From JABLTI01 sp030629105 (lineage in GTDB: Archaea; Asgardarchaeota; Heimdallarchaeia; JABLTI01): 31,769 nucleotides of DNA. Positions 16,353-23,245 of this stretch are shown here, piece after piece (position 1 is the first letter of the stretch; each line of letters starts with the position of its first letter). The stretch is from the NCBI GenBank assembly GCA_030629105.1, contig DAOVPS010000011.1:1-31769 (forward strand), read 5' to 3'. The translations under genes were made by a program, and so were the position numbers. The notes beneath the pieces are model-generated. The model was not told the origin of the DNA. It made no database searches and was given only the letters and a program-made list of their open reading frames with translations.

Positions 16353-17279
16353 CTCTTTAACAACGGGATTTTCTAAAATCCCTACTTTTTCAATTTCTAA
16401 AGTAACAATATCTCCTTCTTTCAAATATTGAGGAGGTTTTTGGTAATGCCCCACTCCTGAAGGCGTTCCAGTAAATATTATATCTCCTGGTTCGAATGTA
16501 AATGATTTTGATAAATAGGAAATTGTGTAAGCTACCGAGAAAATCATATGTTTTGTGTTTGACTTTTGCCAAGTATTACCATTTACTTTTAGCTCAAGTT
16601 CTAATTCTTGTGGATTTTTTATTTCATCAGGCAAAACAATCCAAGGACCCATTGGTGCAAAGGTATCCATTGTTTTCGCTCGAGTGAATTGTTTATCCTC
16701 ATATTGATAGTCTCTTGCTGTAACATCATTGCCTATTGTATAACCAAAAACATACTCGAGAGCCTTATCTTCCGGAATATGTTTTCCTTTCTTTCCAATT
16801 ACAACAACAAACTCAATTTCTACATCAGGTTTTTCTGAGATTTTGGGAATCACAATATTATCTTGATGACCAATTATTGCTGAATTGAATTTACCCCAAA
16901 TCATCGGATTCTTGGGTACTGCAGCTCCACCTTCTTTTGCATGATCAAGGAAATTTCTTCCTAAGCAGATGATTTTTTGTGGATTTGAAATTGGTGCTTG
17001 GAATTTTATGTCCTTAAGTGGATAAAATGCAGCTGAACGTATGCTGTTGAAAATTTCTGAATCATTGGTTTCAAGTTCCTTAAGTTGTTCTATCATTTGT
17101 TTAAGTTTCTTAATTCCTTTATCTCCAATTTCAATGAATTCTTTCAGATCCTTAATAGTTTCAAATCTTGGCTTAGGTAAACGTTCCCCAGCATTGACAA
17201 TATCTATTATTTCACTTTCATTCCAGAAAGTTCCAATTCGATTTTGTCCGTCTTTTGTTTGGAAAGTAAATATTTTCAT
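16347..17279 (-). CDS. Fumarylacetoacetate hydrolase (FAH) family protein
   Basis: A 310-residue protein with an N-terminal cap-like region (1-95) and a C-terminal FAH domain. ICLGRNFLDHAKEGG (104-118) opens the domain. The metal ligands are visible as Glu154 and Glu156 in DVEIEFVVVIG and Asp185 in GYTIGNDVTARD, and FTGTPSGVGH lies near the end. FAH-family members include 2-hydroxyhepta-diene-dioate isomerases, acylpyruvases and oxaloacetate decarboxylases, so the reaction is uncertain. The residues needed for Mg2+ binding are present. It diverges from the aminotransferase gene, but a shared pathway is not evident. Confidence 0.87.
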   Translation of the reverse strand: MKIFTFQTKDGQNRIGTFWNESEIIDIVNAGERLPKPRFETIKDLKEFIEIGDKGIKKLKQMIEQLKELETNDSEIFNSIRSAAFYPLKDIKFQAPISNPQKIICLGRNFLDHAKEGGAAVPKNPMIWGKFNSAIIGHQDNIVIPKISEKPDVEIEFVVVIGKKGKHIPEDKALEYVFGYTIGNDVTARDYQYEDKQFTRAKTMDTFAPMGPWIVLPDEIKNPQELELELKVNGNTWQKSNTKHMIFSVAYTISYLSKSFTFEPGDIIFTGTPSGVGHYQKPPQYLKEGDIVTLEIEKVGILENPVVKEK

Positions 17280-17364
17280 TTTGATTACCTATAGTTTTTC
17301 TCAACAATCTCCCCTTGAATTATTTGAGTTTTAAAATTCATTGGTAGTACTTTTATTTTGTTGG

Positions 17365-17372
17365 TATAAAAA
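17365..17372 (+). promoter_or_regulatory. TATA box of the aminotransferase gene
   Basis: TATAAAAA lies about 95 nt before the ATG and predicts a start near 17395. A short inverted repeat AACACT/AGTGTT (17394-17399 and 17425-17430) follows. GAGGT at 17445-17449, 12 nt before the ATG, may be the ribosome site. Confidence 0.55.
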
Positions 17373-17461
17373 CAAGAAACAATTTCCAGTCAAAACACTT
17401 TTTTAGCGCGAAGTCCACATCGTTAGTGTTATACTGTTTGTTGCGAGGTAGTTGATATATT

Positions 17462-18625
17462 ATGACTAAAATGAAGAATGCTGAAAGATTAAATAAAATT
17501 GCCCCATCTGGTATTAGAAAGCTTTTCTCACGTGCACAAGGAATACCAGGAGTTATATCATTAGGTATTGGACAACCAAATATTTCTACGCCTAAAGGTC
17601 TTGTTGATTCCGTTGTTCGTTTAATTGAAGGCGGGGATAATTATTATTCCCCAACCCCTGGGACTAAGATTTTTAGAGAGGGAGTTGCAGAACAAAACAA
17701 ACGAGATTATAATCTTGATTATGATCCAAACACCCAAGTCCTTGCAACAGCTAGTGGATGTGAAGCGCTTTATTGTGCACTAATGGCTTTTGTTGACCCT
17801 GGGGATGAAGTGTTAATCCCTGATCCTTCTTTTCTCACTTATCCACGTCAAACATCTCTCGCTGGTGGAATTCCTGTTTGGATGAAGCCTACTAAGGAAT
17901 TAAAAATTGATACTTCTAATCTTCAAGAATACATTTCTGATCGATCCAAAGTAATTATTTTGAATTTCCCCTCTAACCCTACTGGAGAAATTATGACTGC
18001 TGCTGAGTTGAAGCCAATAGTTGATTTAGCTGTTGATAATGATTTGATTATTTTAACTGATGAAGTTTATGAGAAATGTATTTTCACTGATGACAATCAT
18101 ATACGAGTTTCGAATTTAGATGGAGCATATGAGAGAACGCTATTACTAAACAGCTTTTCAAAAACACTTTGTGTTCCAGGATGGCGTATAGGATACGCTG
18201 CTGGTCCAAAAGAAATGATAACCCAGATGATCAAAATGCATAGTTTTGTTGTTGCGAATGCACCATCTGCTCAACAAAATGCAATTGGAGATTTTATTAA
18301 CACATCCGAGTTTGATGAATTTACAAAGAAGTTAAGAGATACTTTGAAAGAACGAATGATTAAGATTGTGAAAGGATTCAATAGTGTAAATGGTATTAGT
18401 TGTCGGAAACCAGAAGGAAGTTTCTACGCTTTCCCAAGAGTCACTTTTCATAAAGATTATACAACCTCTAATGAATTAAGTGAGGAAATCTTTGAAAAAC
18501 AAAAAATTGTTCTTGTTCCTGGAACAGAATTTGGTCCCTCTGGTGAAGGTCATCTCAGAGCTAGTTTTGGATCTATATCTCTTGATCAAATCGATGAGGT
18601 AATGCGGCGATTAAAGGAGCTCTAA
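17462..18625 (+). CDS. Class I PLP aminotransferase (aspartate/aromatic/alanine type)
   Basis: A 387-residue fold-type I aminotransferase. ISLGIGQPNISTP is near residue 35, YYSPTPGTKIFREGVAE near 60, the PLP-contact region ILNFPSNPTGE about 165-175, ILTDEVYEKC near 200, and the Schiff-base Lys is in SFSKTLCVPGWRIGY. A C-terminal Arg that binds the substrate carboxylate is present in GHLRASFGS. Members transfer amino groups from aspartate, alanine or aromatic amino acids to 2-oxoglutarate, and specificity cannot be read here. It is a single gene ending in a hairpin shared with the convergent ribosomal operon. Confidence 0.92.
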   Translation: MTKMKNAERLNKIAPSGIRKLFSRAQGIPGVISLGIGQPNISTPKGLVDSVVRLIEGGDNYYSPTPGTKIFREGVAEQNKRDYNLDYDPNTQVLATASGCEALYCALMAFVDPGDEVLIPDPSFLTYPRQTSLAGGIPVWMKPTKELKIDTSNLQEYISDRSKVIILNFPSNPTGEIMTAAELKPIVDLAVDNDLIILTDEVYEKCIFTDDNHIRVSNLDGAYERTLLLNSFSKTLCVPGWRIGYAAGPKEMITQMIKMHSFVVANAPSAQQNAIGDFINTSEFDEFTKKLRDTLKERMIKIVKGFNSVNGISCRKPEGSFYAFPRVTFHKDYTTSNELSEEIFEKQKIVLVPGTEFGPSGEGHLRASFGSISLDQIDEVMRRLKEL

Positions 18626-18657
18626 TTTCATTTACTTGACTTAAAAAGATAAAAGTG

Positions 18658-18683
18658 GAGAGATAAATTTCTCTCTGTTTTTT
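18658..18683. terminator. Bidirectional hairpin terminator
   Basis: GAGAGA (18658-18663) and TCTCTC (18670-18675) pair around a 6-nt loop. On the plus strand the hairpin is followed by TGTTTTTT (aminotransferase), and on the minus strand by a T-rich stretch, CACTTTTATCTTTTT (ribosomal operon). It fits exactly between the two convergent stops. Confidence 0.6.
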
Positions 18684-18867
18684 ATGGTCCAATAAAATTG
18701 CATGCTGGGCATGTATAATTGATTTCTTTTTTTCTACAAAAAGAGCATCGTACATGAACTACGTCGCCACAACTTGGACATCTGAATTTTACTGACCCAA
18801 CATCATCTGGTGTTATCTTTCTAAGACAACCGGAACATGATGGCATACTGTAAGCTTTGTCACTCAT
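18682..18867 (-). CDS. COG2888-type small zinc-ribbon protein, translation-associated
   Basis: A 61-residue protein with four CxxC pairs (Cys 11/14, 30/33, 41/44, 53/56), enough for two zinc sites. The spacing and the closing CPACNFIGP match the archaeal family annotated as a zinc-ribbon RNA-binding protein with a role in translation. That annotation is from family knowledge; no activity is shown by the sequence. It starts 20 nt after S11 ends, with a GGAG upstream of the ATG, so it belongs to the ribosomal operon, which supports a translation-related role. It is short but clearly real. Confidence 0.85.
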   Translation of the reverse strand: MSDKAYSMPSCSGCLRKITPDDVGSVKFRCPSCGDVVHVRCSFCRKKEINYTCPACNFIGP

Positions 18868-18887
18868 TCTTCAGTTCTCCAAAAGTT

Positions 18888-19304
18888 CTAAACACGTCTT
18901 CCTCTTCTTCCACCGGCTCTTCTGGTGCCATCGTGTGCTACAGGTGTTACTTCTTCGATTCTACCTATTCGTAAACCAGAACGAGCTAATGCTCTTATTG
19001 CTGCTTGAGCACCGGGTCCAGGAGTTCTTGGTCCATTTCCACCGGGAGCTCGCACTGCTATGTCTATTTTTGTAATTCCTCGATCTTTTGCGGCTGTTGC
19101 AGCATCATAAGCTGCTCTCATTGCTGCATAAGGTGATGATTCAAATCTGTCACTCTTTACATACATTCCGCCTGATCGTTTGGCAATTGTTTCACTACCA
19201 GTTGCATCAGTTACAGTGATGATTGTGTCATTATATGAAGAGTATATGTGAACAATTCCTGTTCGGTGTAATCTTCTCTTTTTGGGATCTCTAGTTGCAC
19301 TCAT
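18888..19304 (-). CDS. rps11: Ribosomal protein S11 (uS11)
   Basis: A small-subunit protein that lines the mRNA exit/platform and contacts 16S rRNA. GIVHIYSSYNDTIITVTDATG, then SDRFESSPYAAM, and the C-terminal VAHDGTRRAGGRRGRRV, are diagnostic. A GTG at 19313 would add three residues, but the ATG at 19304 has GGTGAG 4-5 nt upstream, overlapping the end of S4, so I start there (138 residues). It overlaps nothing and follows S4 by about 10 nt. Confidence 0.96.
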   Translation of the reverse strand: MSATRDPKKRRLHRTGIVHIYSSYNDTIITVTDATGSETIAKRSGGMYVKSDRFESSPYAAMRAAYDAATAAKDRGITKIDIAVRAPGGNGPRTPGPGAQAAIRALARSGLRIGRIEEVTPVAHDGTRRAGGRRGRRV

Positions 19305-19314
19305 CTTTCTCACC

Positions 19315-20064
19315 TTACAATTCGTCTTTCAATTTTTTAGGAACAACTTTCTCTGCTTTTTCAGCGATTTCTTTGATTTCTTCCGCCTTTTTGTCTACCT
19401 TAAGCAAAGGAGCTTCTTCCGCTTTTGGTGCGGGTTTCGGAGCTTCTTTCTTTGGTGGAGGAGCTCCTCTTCTCTTTGGTCCTCCTCTTGAGGGTGGACC
19501 ACGTCTTCTGTCACCTCTTCTTTCAACAGCAGACTTTTTGCCTTTGAAAACGTTTGCTGGCAGAGATTTATGACTTGATTTTCGAAATGGAGAAGTTGGC
19601 AGAAAGTTTAGTAAACTTTCCTCTGCTGGAGAGACAAGATAACTTGGTGATTTTGCTATTCGTTCACCAATTTGAATATGACCATGAACAATCATTTGTC
19701 GTGAATGATGGGGAGTCGTTGCTAAACCTTTTTTGAAAACCAATGTTTGTAATCTTCTTTCAAGAATGTTTTCTATCTGTAAACTTAAAACATCATCAAG
19801 GGTTGCTTTCTTCGAAACCAAACCCATGCGTTGCAATCTACCTAATAATTCCTGTTCTCCGACTTTTCGATCTTCATCATCAAGACTTAAGAGTTTTCGA
19901 GCATTCCCTCTAAAATTTCTTAGCATTGTAGAATGCTTCCAGACTGCTTTCTTGTTTCTTAAACCATATTTTCCTACGATTTTTATATCGTGATCAATAC
20001 GTAACCTATCAAAAGGTTGACGAGGTGTCTTGTATTTCTTTCTAATTTTCCTTGGATCGCCCAT
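19315..20064 (-). CDS. rps4: Ribosomal protein S4 (uS4) with long C-terminal extension
   Basis: S4 is a primary 16S rRNA binder in 30S assembly. The N-terminal MGDPRKIRKKYKTPRQPFD and the S4-like RNA-binding fold at about residues 105-165 (ERRLQTLVFKKGLATTPHHS, then HGHIQIGERI) are canonical for archaea. The family is usually about 170-190 residues long; here it is 249. The extra tail (from about 165) is basic and proline-rich (RRGDRRRGPPSRGGPKRRGA), followed by an acidic/basic KAEE-rich helix. AGGTGA lies about 5 nt upstream of the ATG. It sits between S13 and S11 as in other archaea. Confidence 0.96.
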   Translation of the reverse strand: MGDPRKIRKKYKTPRQPFDRLRIDHDIKIVGKYGLRNKKAVWKHSTMLRNFRGNARKLLSLDDEDRKVGEQELLGRLQRMGLVSKKATLDDVLSLQIENILERRLQTLVFKKGLATTPHHSRQMIVHGHIQIGERIAKSPSYLVSPAEESLLNFLPTSPFRKSSHKSLPANVFKGKKSAVERRGDRRRGPPSRGGPKRRGAPPPKKEAPKPAPKAEEAPLLKVDKKAEEIKEIAEKAEKVVPKKLKDEL

Positions 20065-20077
20065 TCATTTTTCACCT

Positions 20078-20536
20078 TTAGATTTTCTTCCTAGATACCC
20101 CAAGGGATCTTCCACCTCTACCGGTGCTTTTGGTTCTTTGACCTCTAACTTTGTGACCGACAGCGTGTTTTACACCTCTATATGTTCTTAATTTCTTTAA
20201 GCGATCAACATCATTTCTTTCATATAAAGCTAAGTTAGAATGAACTAAATGAATGTCTTTGCCAGAGACTCTATCTTTAACGTGATTAACAAACCATTTA
20301 GGAATACCGTGTTTTATTGGATCTTTAATGACTTCATCTATGGCTTTTACCTGTTTATCAGAAAGTAAGCCGATAAAGAGGTCTTTTGGTATTCCAGCTT
20401 TTTTCAAGACAATATCCGCCATTCTAGGACCAATCCCGCGAATTTGAGTTAAGCCATTAGCTACTTGCTTGTCTCCTCTAATATCTGTCCCAGTAATTCG
20501 GACTAAATGCTTGAAATCATCGAATTTTAGTGACAA
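20078..20536 (-). CDS. rps13: Ribosomal protein S13 (uS13)
   Basis: Sits in the 30S head and contacts the 50S subunit and P-site tRNA. FKHLVRITGTDIRGDKQV, the helix-hairpin-helix-like TQIRGIGPRMADIVLKKAG, and the basic tail RGQRTKSTGRGGRS are diagnostic. It is 152 residues long, normal for archaea. The start is a TTG (20534-20536) with AGAGGT at 20544-20549 and about 8 nt of spacing, which makes this unusual start convincing. It is the first gene of the S13-S4-S11-zinc-ribbon operon. Confidence 0.96.
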   Translation of the reverse strand: MSLKFDDFKHLVRITGTDIRGDKQVANGLTQIRGIGPRMADIVLKKAGIPKDLFIGLLSDKQVKAIDEVIKDPIKHGIPKWFVNHVKDRVSGKDIHLVHSNLALYERNDVDRLKKLRTYRGVKHAVGHKVRGQRTKSTGRGGRSLGVSRKKI

Positions 20537-20712
20537 TTACAAATACCTCTAGTTTTTTTTATTTCGAACGAATTCTATAATAGTAATCTGTAGGACTCGA
20601 CGTGAGTTTTCATTCTATAAATCTTTTGGATAGATTGCAAATCAATTTCCTTTATTGATTTATATTGAATTCTTGTTAGTCTCTTGCTTGTGGAATCCCA
20701 ATATATATTTTA
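20537..20712 (-). promoter_or_regulatory. Promoter and long leader of the ribosomal operon
   Basis: On the minus strand AATATATATT (about 20700-20708) is the best TATA box and predicts a start near 20680, giving an untranslated leader of about 140 nt. The leader holds a perfect 8-bp stem, AAATCAAT with ATTGATTT (20639-20646 and 20654-20661), around 7 nt. Two weaker TATA-like sites (near 20612-20620 and 20572-20580) could give shorter leaders. Confidence 0.5.
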
Positions 20713-20736
20713 CTACATATTTAGTGAATTTCTTTG

Positions 20737-20743
20737 AAAAAAA
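20737..20743 (-). terminator. T-tract after the seven-helix gene
   Basis: Seven T on the minus strand, 15 nt after the stop at 20758, within a small AT-rich inverted repeat TTCTTT/AAAGAA. It separates the upstream gene from the ribosomal promoter. Confidence 0.45.
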
Positions 20744-20757
20744 GAATCGGATGAGAG

Positions 20758-22173
20758 TTAGAATGTCTCATCTGTATAATTTTCGTCTTCTTCAGTCTCT
20801 TCTAATGCTTCATCAATGTCTTCAATGATTTCCTCTACTGTGAGATCATCCTCTTCAGTTTTTTCTTCGACTGCATCTTCCTCTGGTTTTTCGATTGCTT
20901 CCTCAGGCTCAAGGTCAATGATTTCTTCTGTGATGTCTTCGATTACCTCTTTATCAACTTCTTCTCTAAAGCCATCCTCAATTATTGCAACTTCATCTTC
21001 TTCTTCTTGTTTTACTTCACCTGTAATCACAAATGAGAAATCCTCTGTTATCAAAGTATAAGCATCTTTGAAAACATCTGTCATCCCTTTCCAATCTTTG
21101 AGGGTTTCCTTAAACGCTTTTTCAAACTCTTTTCCAAAATCCTTTAACGCAGAACGAAGGACCATGGAGTCTGAATCAGTAATTAGTGCATAAAGAGCTG
21201 AATCTGTTTTTTCAATAAGCAAAGTCCTATCATCCAAGTGAATAACTGTTGGAGTGGATTCACTATTTAAAGTCTCTTTTAGAATGCTGATGACTCCTGA
21301 TAATGCACCGCTAATTAATGAAGAGTCCATGATGAGTGCTTTTTCACCAAATTCACAGAAATCATGAGTTAATAAAGGAATGCCATGATTGTTCATGACT
21401 AATAATCTGTAAGCGGAAACTGGAGCAAAATAGATCTGAATTGGTGAACGCAAGTAGGCACTCGCTACAATCGCAAACCCGATCACTACAAATATTATAT
21501 CTAAATCTCCTAGGGATTTGAACGCTTCAAATAAATTTAGAAGATAATTTAATGCTGTTCCTCCTAGAGCAGCGATTGCTAAACCAGTAATAATTAATCC
21601 AATTTGTCGTTTCTGTTTCTTTATGGTTGCTCTTCGTAGACCTTTGAAAAATAATACAAACATGAACAAATAAACAACAAGTAGAAAGAGTAGGAGAATT
21701 CCAAGAAATCCAAGTGAGTAATCAGTATTCCATCCACTTATAGCATCATAATTAACAGTAACGAAAGGACCTAACCAATCTCCAAATATTGCATGTTGTG
21801 GTTTAACAAATGGACCCAACCATAATGCAGTGAGAGTAACTCCTGCAAGGAATGAAGTGAAAATTGATTGTTGAGATAAAGAATCCTTGACCAGCAATTC
21901 TCTAAAATACGATATTATTAGCAAAGATACAATTAAAATTGTTAATGAACTCATTTTATAGATCAGAACATAATTTTCATTCATTGTTTCAGGTAAGAAT
22001 ATACTACCTAATTTTGTTCCTGCCCATAGGAGCATTCCAGTGAAGAATAAAATTAAGTATATTGTAGGAACAAATCTATTGAGTAAATAATTCAATCCTA
22101 GTAAAATTAAAATCACTAAACAAAAGCTAATTGCTAAAATACTTGGTATCATTTGATATAATGGGACTGCCAT
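20758..22173 (-). CDS. Seven-helix membrane protein with cytosolic profilin-like (roadblock/longin-type) domain and acidic tail
   Basis: A 471-residue protein of unknown function. About seven hydrophobic helices lie near residues 10-32, 36-56, 73-91, 104-122, 153-178, 189-213 and 222-241, a layout like the 7TM sensor part of some histidine kinases. Residues about 253-355 look like a profilin-type fold: paired strands YRLLVMNNHGIPLLTHDF, a helix SLISGALSGVISILKETL, strands TVIHLDDRTLLIEK and SALYALITDSD, then a helix. Roadblock/LC7 and longin domains have this order. A Glu/Asp-rich tail follows (about 385-471). No kinase, HAMP or response-regulator part is present. The domain call is by eye and is not certain. 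It diverges from the small-gene cluster at 22364. Confidence 0.7.
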   Translation of the reverse strand: MAVPLYQMIPSILAISFCLVILILLGLNYLLNRFVPTIYLILFFTGMLLWAGTKLGSIFLPETMNENYVLIYKMSSLTILIVSLLIISYFRELLVKDSLSQQSIFTSFLAGVTLTALWLGPFVKPQHAIFGDWLGPFVTVNYDAISGWNTDYSLGFLGILLLFLLVVYLFMFVLFFKGLRRATIKKQKRQIGLIITGLAIAALGGTALNYLLNLFEAFKSLGDLDIIFVVIGFAIVASAYLRSPIQIYFAPVSAYRLLVMNNHGIPLLTHDFCEFGEKALIMDSSLISGALSGVISILKETLNSESTPTVIHLDDRTLLIEKTDSALYALITDSDSMVLRSALKDFGKEFEKAFKETLKDWKGMTDVFKDAYTLITEDFSFVITGEVKQEEEDEVAIIEDGFREEVDKEVIEDITEEIIDLEPEEAIEKPEEDAVEEKTEEDDLTVEEIIEDIDEALEETEEDENYTDETF

Positions 22174-22280
22174 TCTGAATCTCCTCTGTTAGGATCAATA
22201 TAACAATTATTAACTACAGTTCTTTGTTTTCAAAAGATTTTTGGATGAGTACAACTTTGACTATTTAGCACAAAACTAAA

Positions 22281-22318
22281 TGGTCACATTTTCCCAGATT
22301 GATAATATAAAGTGACCA
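22281..22318 (+). promoter_or_regulatory. TATA box flanked by a 7-bp dyad, upstream of the 22364 gene
   Basis: TGGTCAC (22281-22287) and GTGACCA (22312-22318) are perfect inverted copies separated by 24 nt. GATAATATAAAG, a TATA-like element, lies at 22301-22312, against the right arm. A regulator bound to the right arm would cover the TATA region. The seven-helix gene starts on the other side at 22173, so both genes could be controlled. Confidence 0.5.
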
Positions 22319-22363
22319 CCTAATAGTATAATTAGAAACACAATATAATTGGGTGATCAAAAA

Positions 22364-22669
22364 ATGGATAAAGAAATAAAAATCGAGAAAAAAGGCGACG
22401 AAATCCCAGTAGAGGATCTCAGAGAGCTTTTCGGAGTTATTAATCAAGAAGTTCCAGATTTGATTAAGAACTTATTTGCTTCCCTATATAATGCAGAAAC
22501 AGCAGAGCAATACGCAAAAGGCATTGCTACAATCTACAAAACTCTTACAGAGCAAGGCTTGCCTCAAGAAATGGTAGAAAAGTTAACAATGAAATATGCA
22601 AATTCTATGGACATCTTAGGAAAAGCAATGGAGAATAAATTCAAAGACAGAAAAGGAGAAGAGGATTAA
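22364..22669 (+). CDS. Small helical protein of unknown function
   Basis: A 101-residue soluble protein with charged ends and predicted amphipathic helices throughout (VEDLRELFGVINQEVPDLI, then ETAEQYAKGIATIYKTL). I do not recognise a family. It has no Cys motif, no signal and no membrane segment. The frame opens at TTG 22349, but the ATG at 22364 is preferred. It is the first gene of a co-directional group (22364-23743) and is followed by a palindrome that overlaps its stop codon, so it may be transcribed alone. Confidence 0.7.
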   Translation: MDKEIKIEKKGDEIPVEDLRELFGVINQEVPDLIKNLFASLYNAETAEQYAKGIATIYKTLTEQGLPQEMVEKLTMKYANSMDILGKAMENKFKDRKGEED

Positions 22670-22680
22670 TCCTCTTATTT
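22659..22680 (+). terminator. Perfect palindrome with T-rich tail at a stop codon
   Basis: AAGAGGATT (22659-22667) is followed at once by its inverted copy AATCCTCTT (22668-22676) and then ATTTCCTATTTTT. It overlaps the TAA stop of the small helical gene. It reads as an intrinsic-type terminator or mRNA 3'-end stem. Confidence 0.5.
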
Positions 22681-22747
22681 CCTATTTTTGCTCATAATAA
22701 TCTAAGAAGACTCAAATTAAGTTTGAATGTAGGCAGTGTTAAACAAA

Positions 22748-23101
22748 ATGAGTACTTTTGGTCAAGTAATTCGGATTATGTTCTGGGGTTGTTTAGAATT
22801 CAACCTGTTACTTCTGTACTTATTTTTTGTATTTTTCCCATTTATGACCATATCAGCCATGAGAAGAGTACATATTAAGAATAAAGTAAAAAGAAAGATG
22901 ATTCGAAATGGCATGCCTAGAAATAAGGCAAAAATTTATGCTAAAAAATACCAATCATTTCTAGCTGGGTATGGTAGCATTAAAGGAATTTACAGAATTA
23001 GCAAAATAGCTAGAGGATCCAAAAAAGACAAAGAAGAAGAAACTGAAAATATACCTGAAGTAGAAAGTAAGAATAACCATGGTTCTTACACTGTTGTTTA
23101 G
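22748..23101 (+). CDS. Small membrane protein of unknown function
   Basis: A 117-residue protein with a strongly hydrophobic segment near residues 12-36 (LEFNLLLLYLFFVFFPFMT), followed by a very basic cytosolic region (RRVHIKNKVKRKMIRNGM) and a polar, acidic C-terminus. By the positive-inside rule the C-terminal part faces the cytoplasm. The family is not recognised. An in-frame GTG at 22736 is possible, but the ATG at 22748 gives the more usual start; neither has a good Shine-Dalgarno. It probably belongs to the same cluster as 22364 and 23246. Confidence 0.65.
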   Translation: MSTFGQVIRIMFWGCLEFNLLLLYLFFVFFPFMTISAMRRVHIKNKVKRKMIRNGMPRNKAKIYAKKYQSFLAGYGSIKGIYRISKIARGSKKDKEEETENIPEVESKNNHGSYTVV

Positions 23102-23157
23102 TGTTGTTTACCATTGCATCGTTGTTCTTATCTTCTCATCATGGATTTATTAGAAGA

Positions 23158-23169
23158 CTTATATATAGG
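23158..23169 (+). promoter_or_regulatory. TATA box of the coiled-coil/winged-helix gene
   Basis: CTTATATATAGG matches the TyrRS TATA box closely. It predicts a start near 23190 and a leader of about 55 nt ending in GAGGG (23235-23239), 6 nt before the ATG. Confidence 0.65.
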
Positions 23170-23245
23170 AATGTGTAAGTAAAGTATAGAAAAATGTAAG
23201 AAGAATTAGTTAGAGACGATTAAGAAATCATCTCGAGGGTTTAGA

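Noticed and set aside
16480..16500. TTCGAA-type tRNA T-arm-like sequence
   Set aside because: It lies inside the FAH coding region, and no acceptor, D-arm or anticodon stem can be built around it.
16390..16838. Several short open frames over the FAH gene on both strands
   Set aside because: All are other-frame shadows of the FAH protein, which has intact metal ligands and normal length.
18857..19075. Open frame on the plus strand across the S11 gene
   Set aside because: Antisense of S11, which has all family motifs; the reverse translation has none.
20816..21061. Ser/Thr-rich open frame on the plus strand
   Set aside because: It is the antisense shadow of the Glu/Asp-rich tail of the seven-helix protein; no promoter or ribosome site supports it.
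22265..22447. 60-codon minus-strand frame in the intergenic region before 22364
   Set aside because: It overlaps the promoter dyad and the start of the real gene, and the translation shows no domain or ribosome site.
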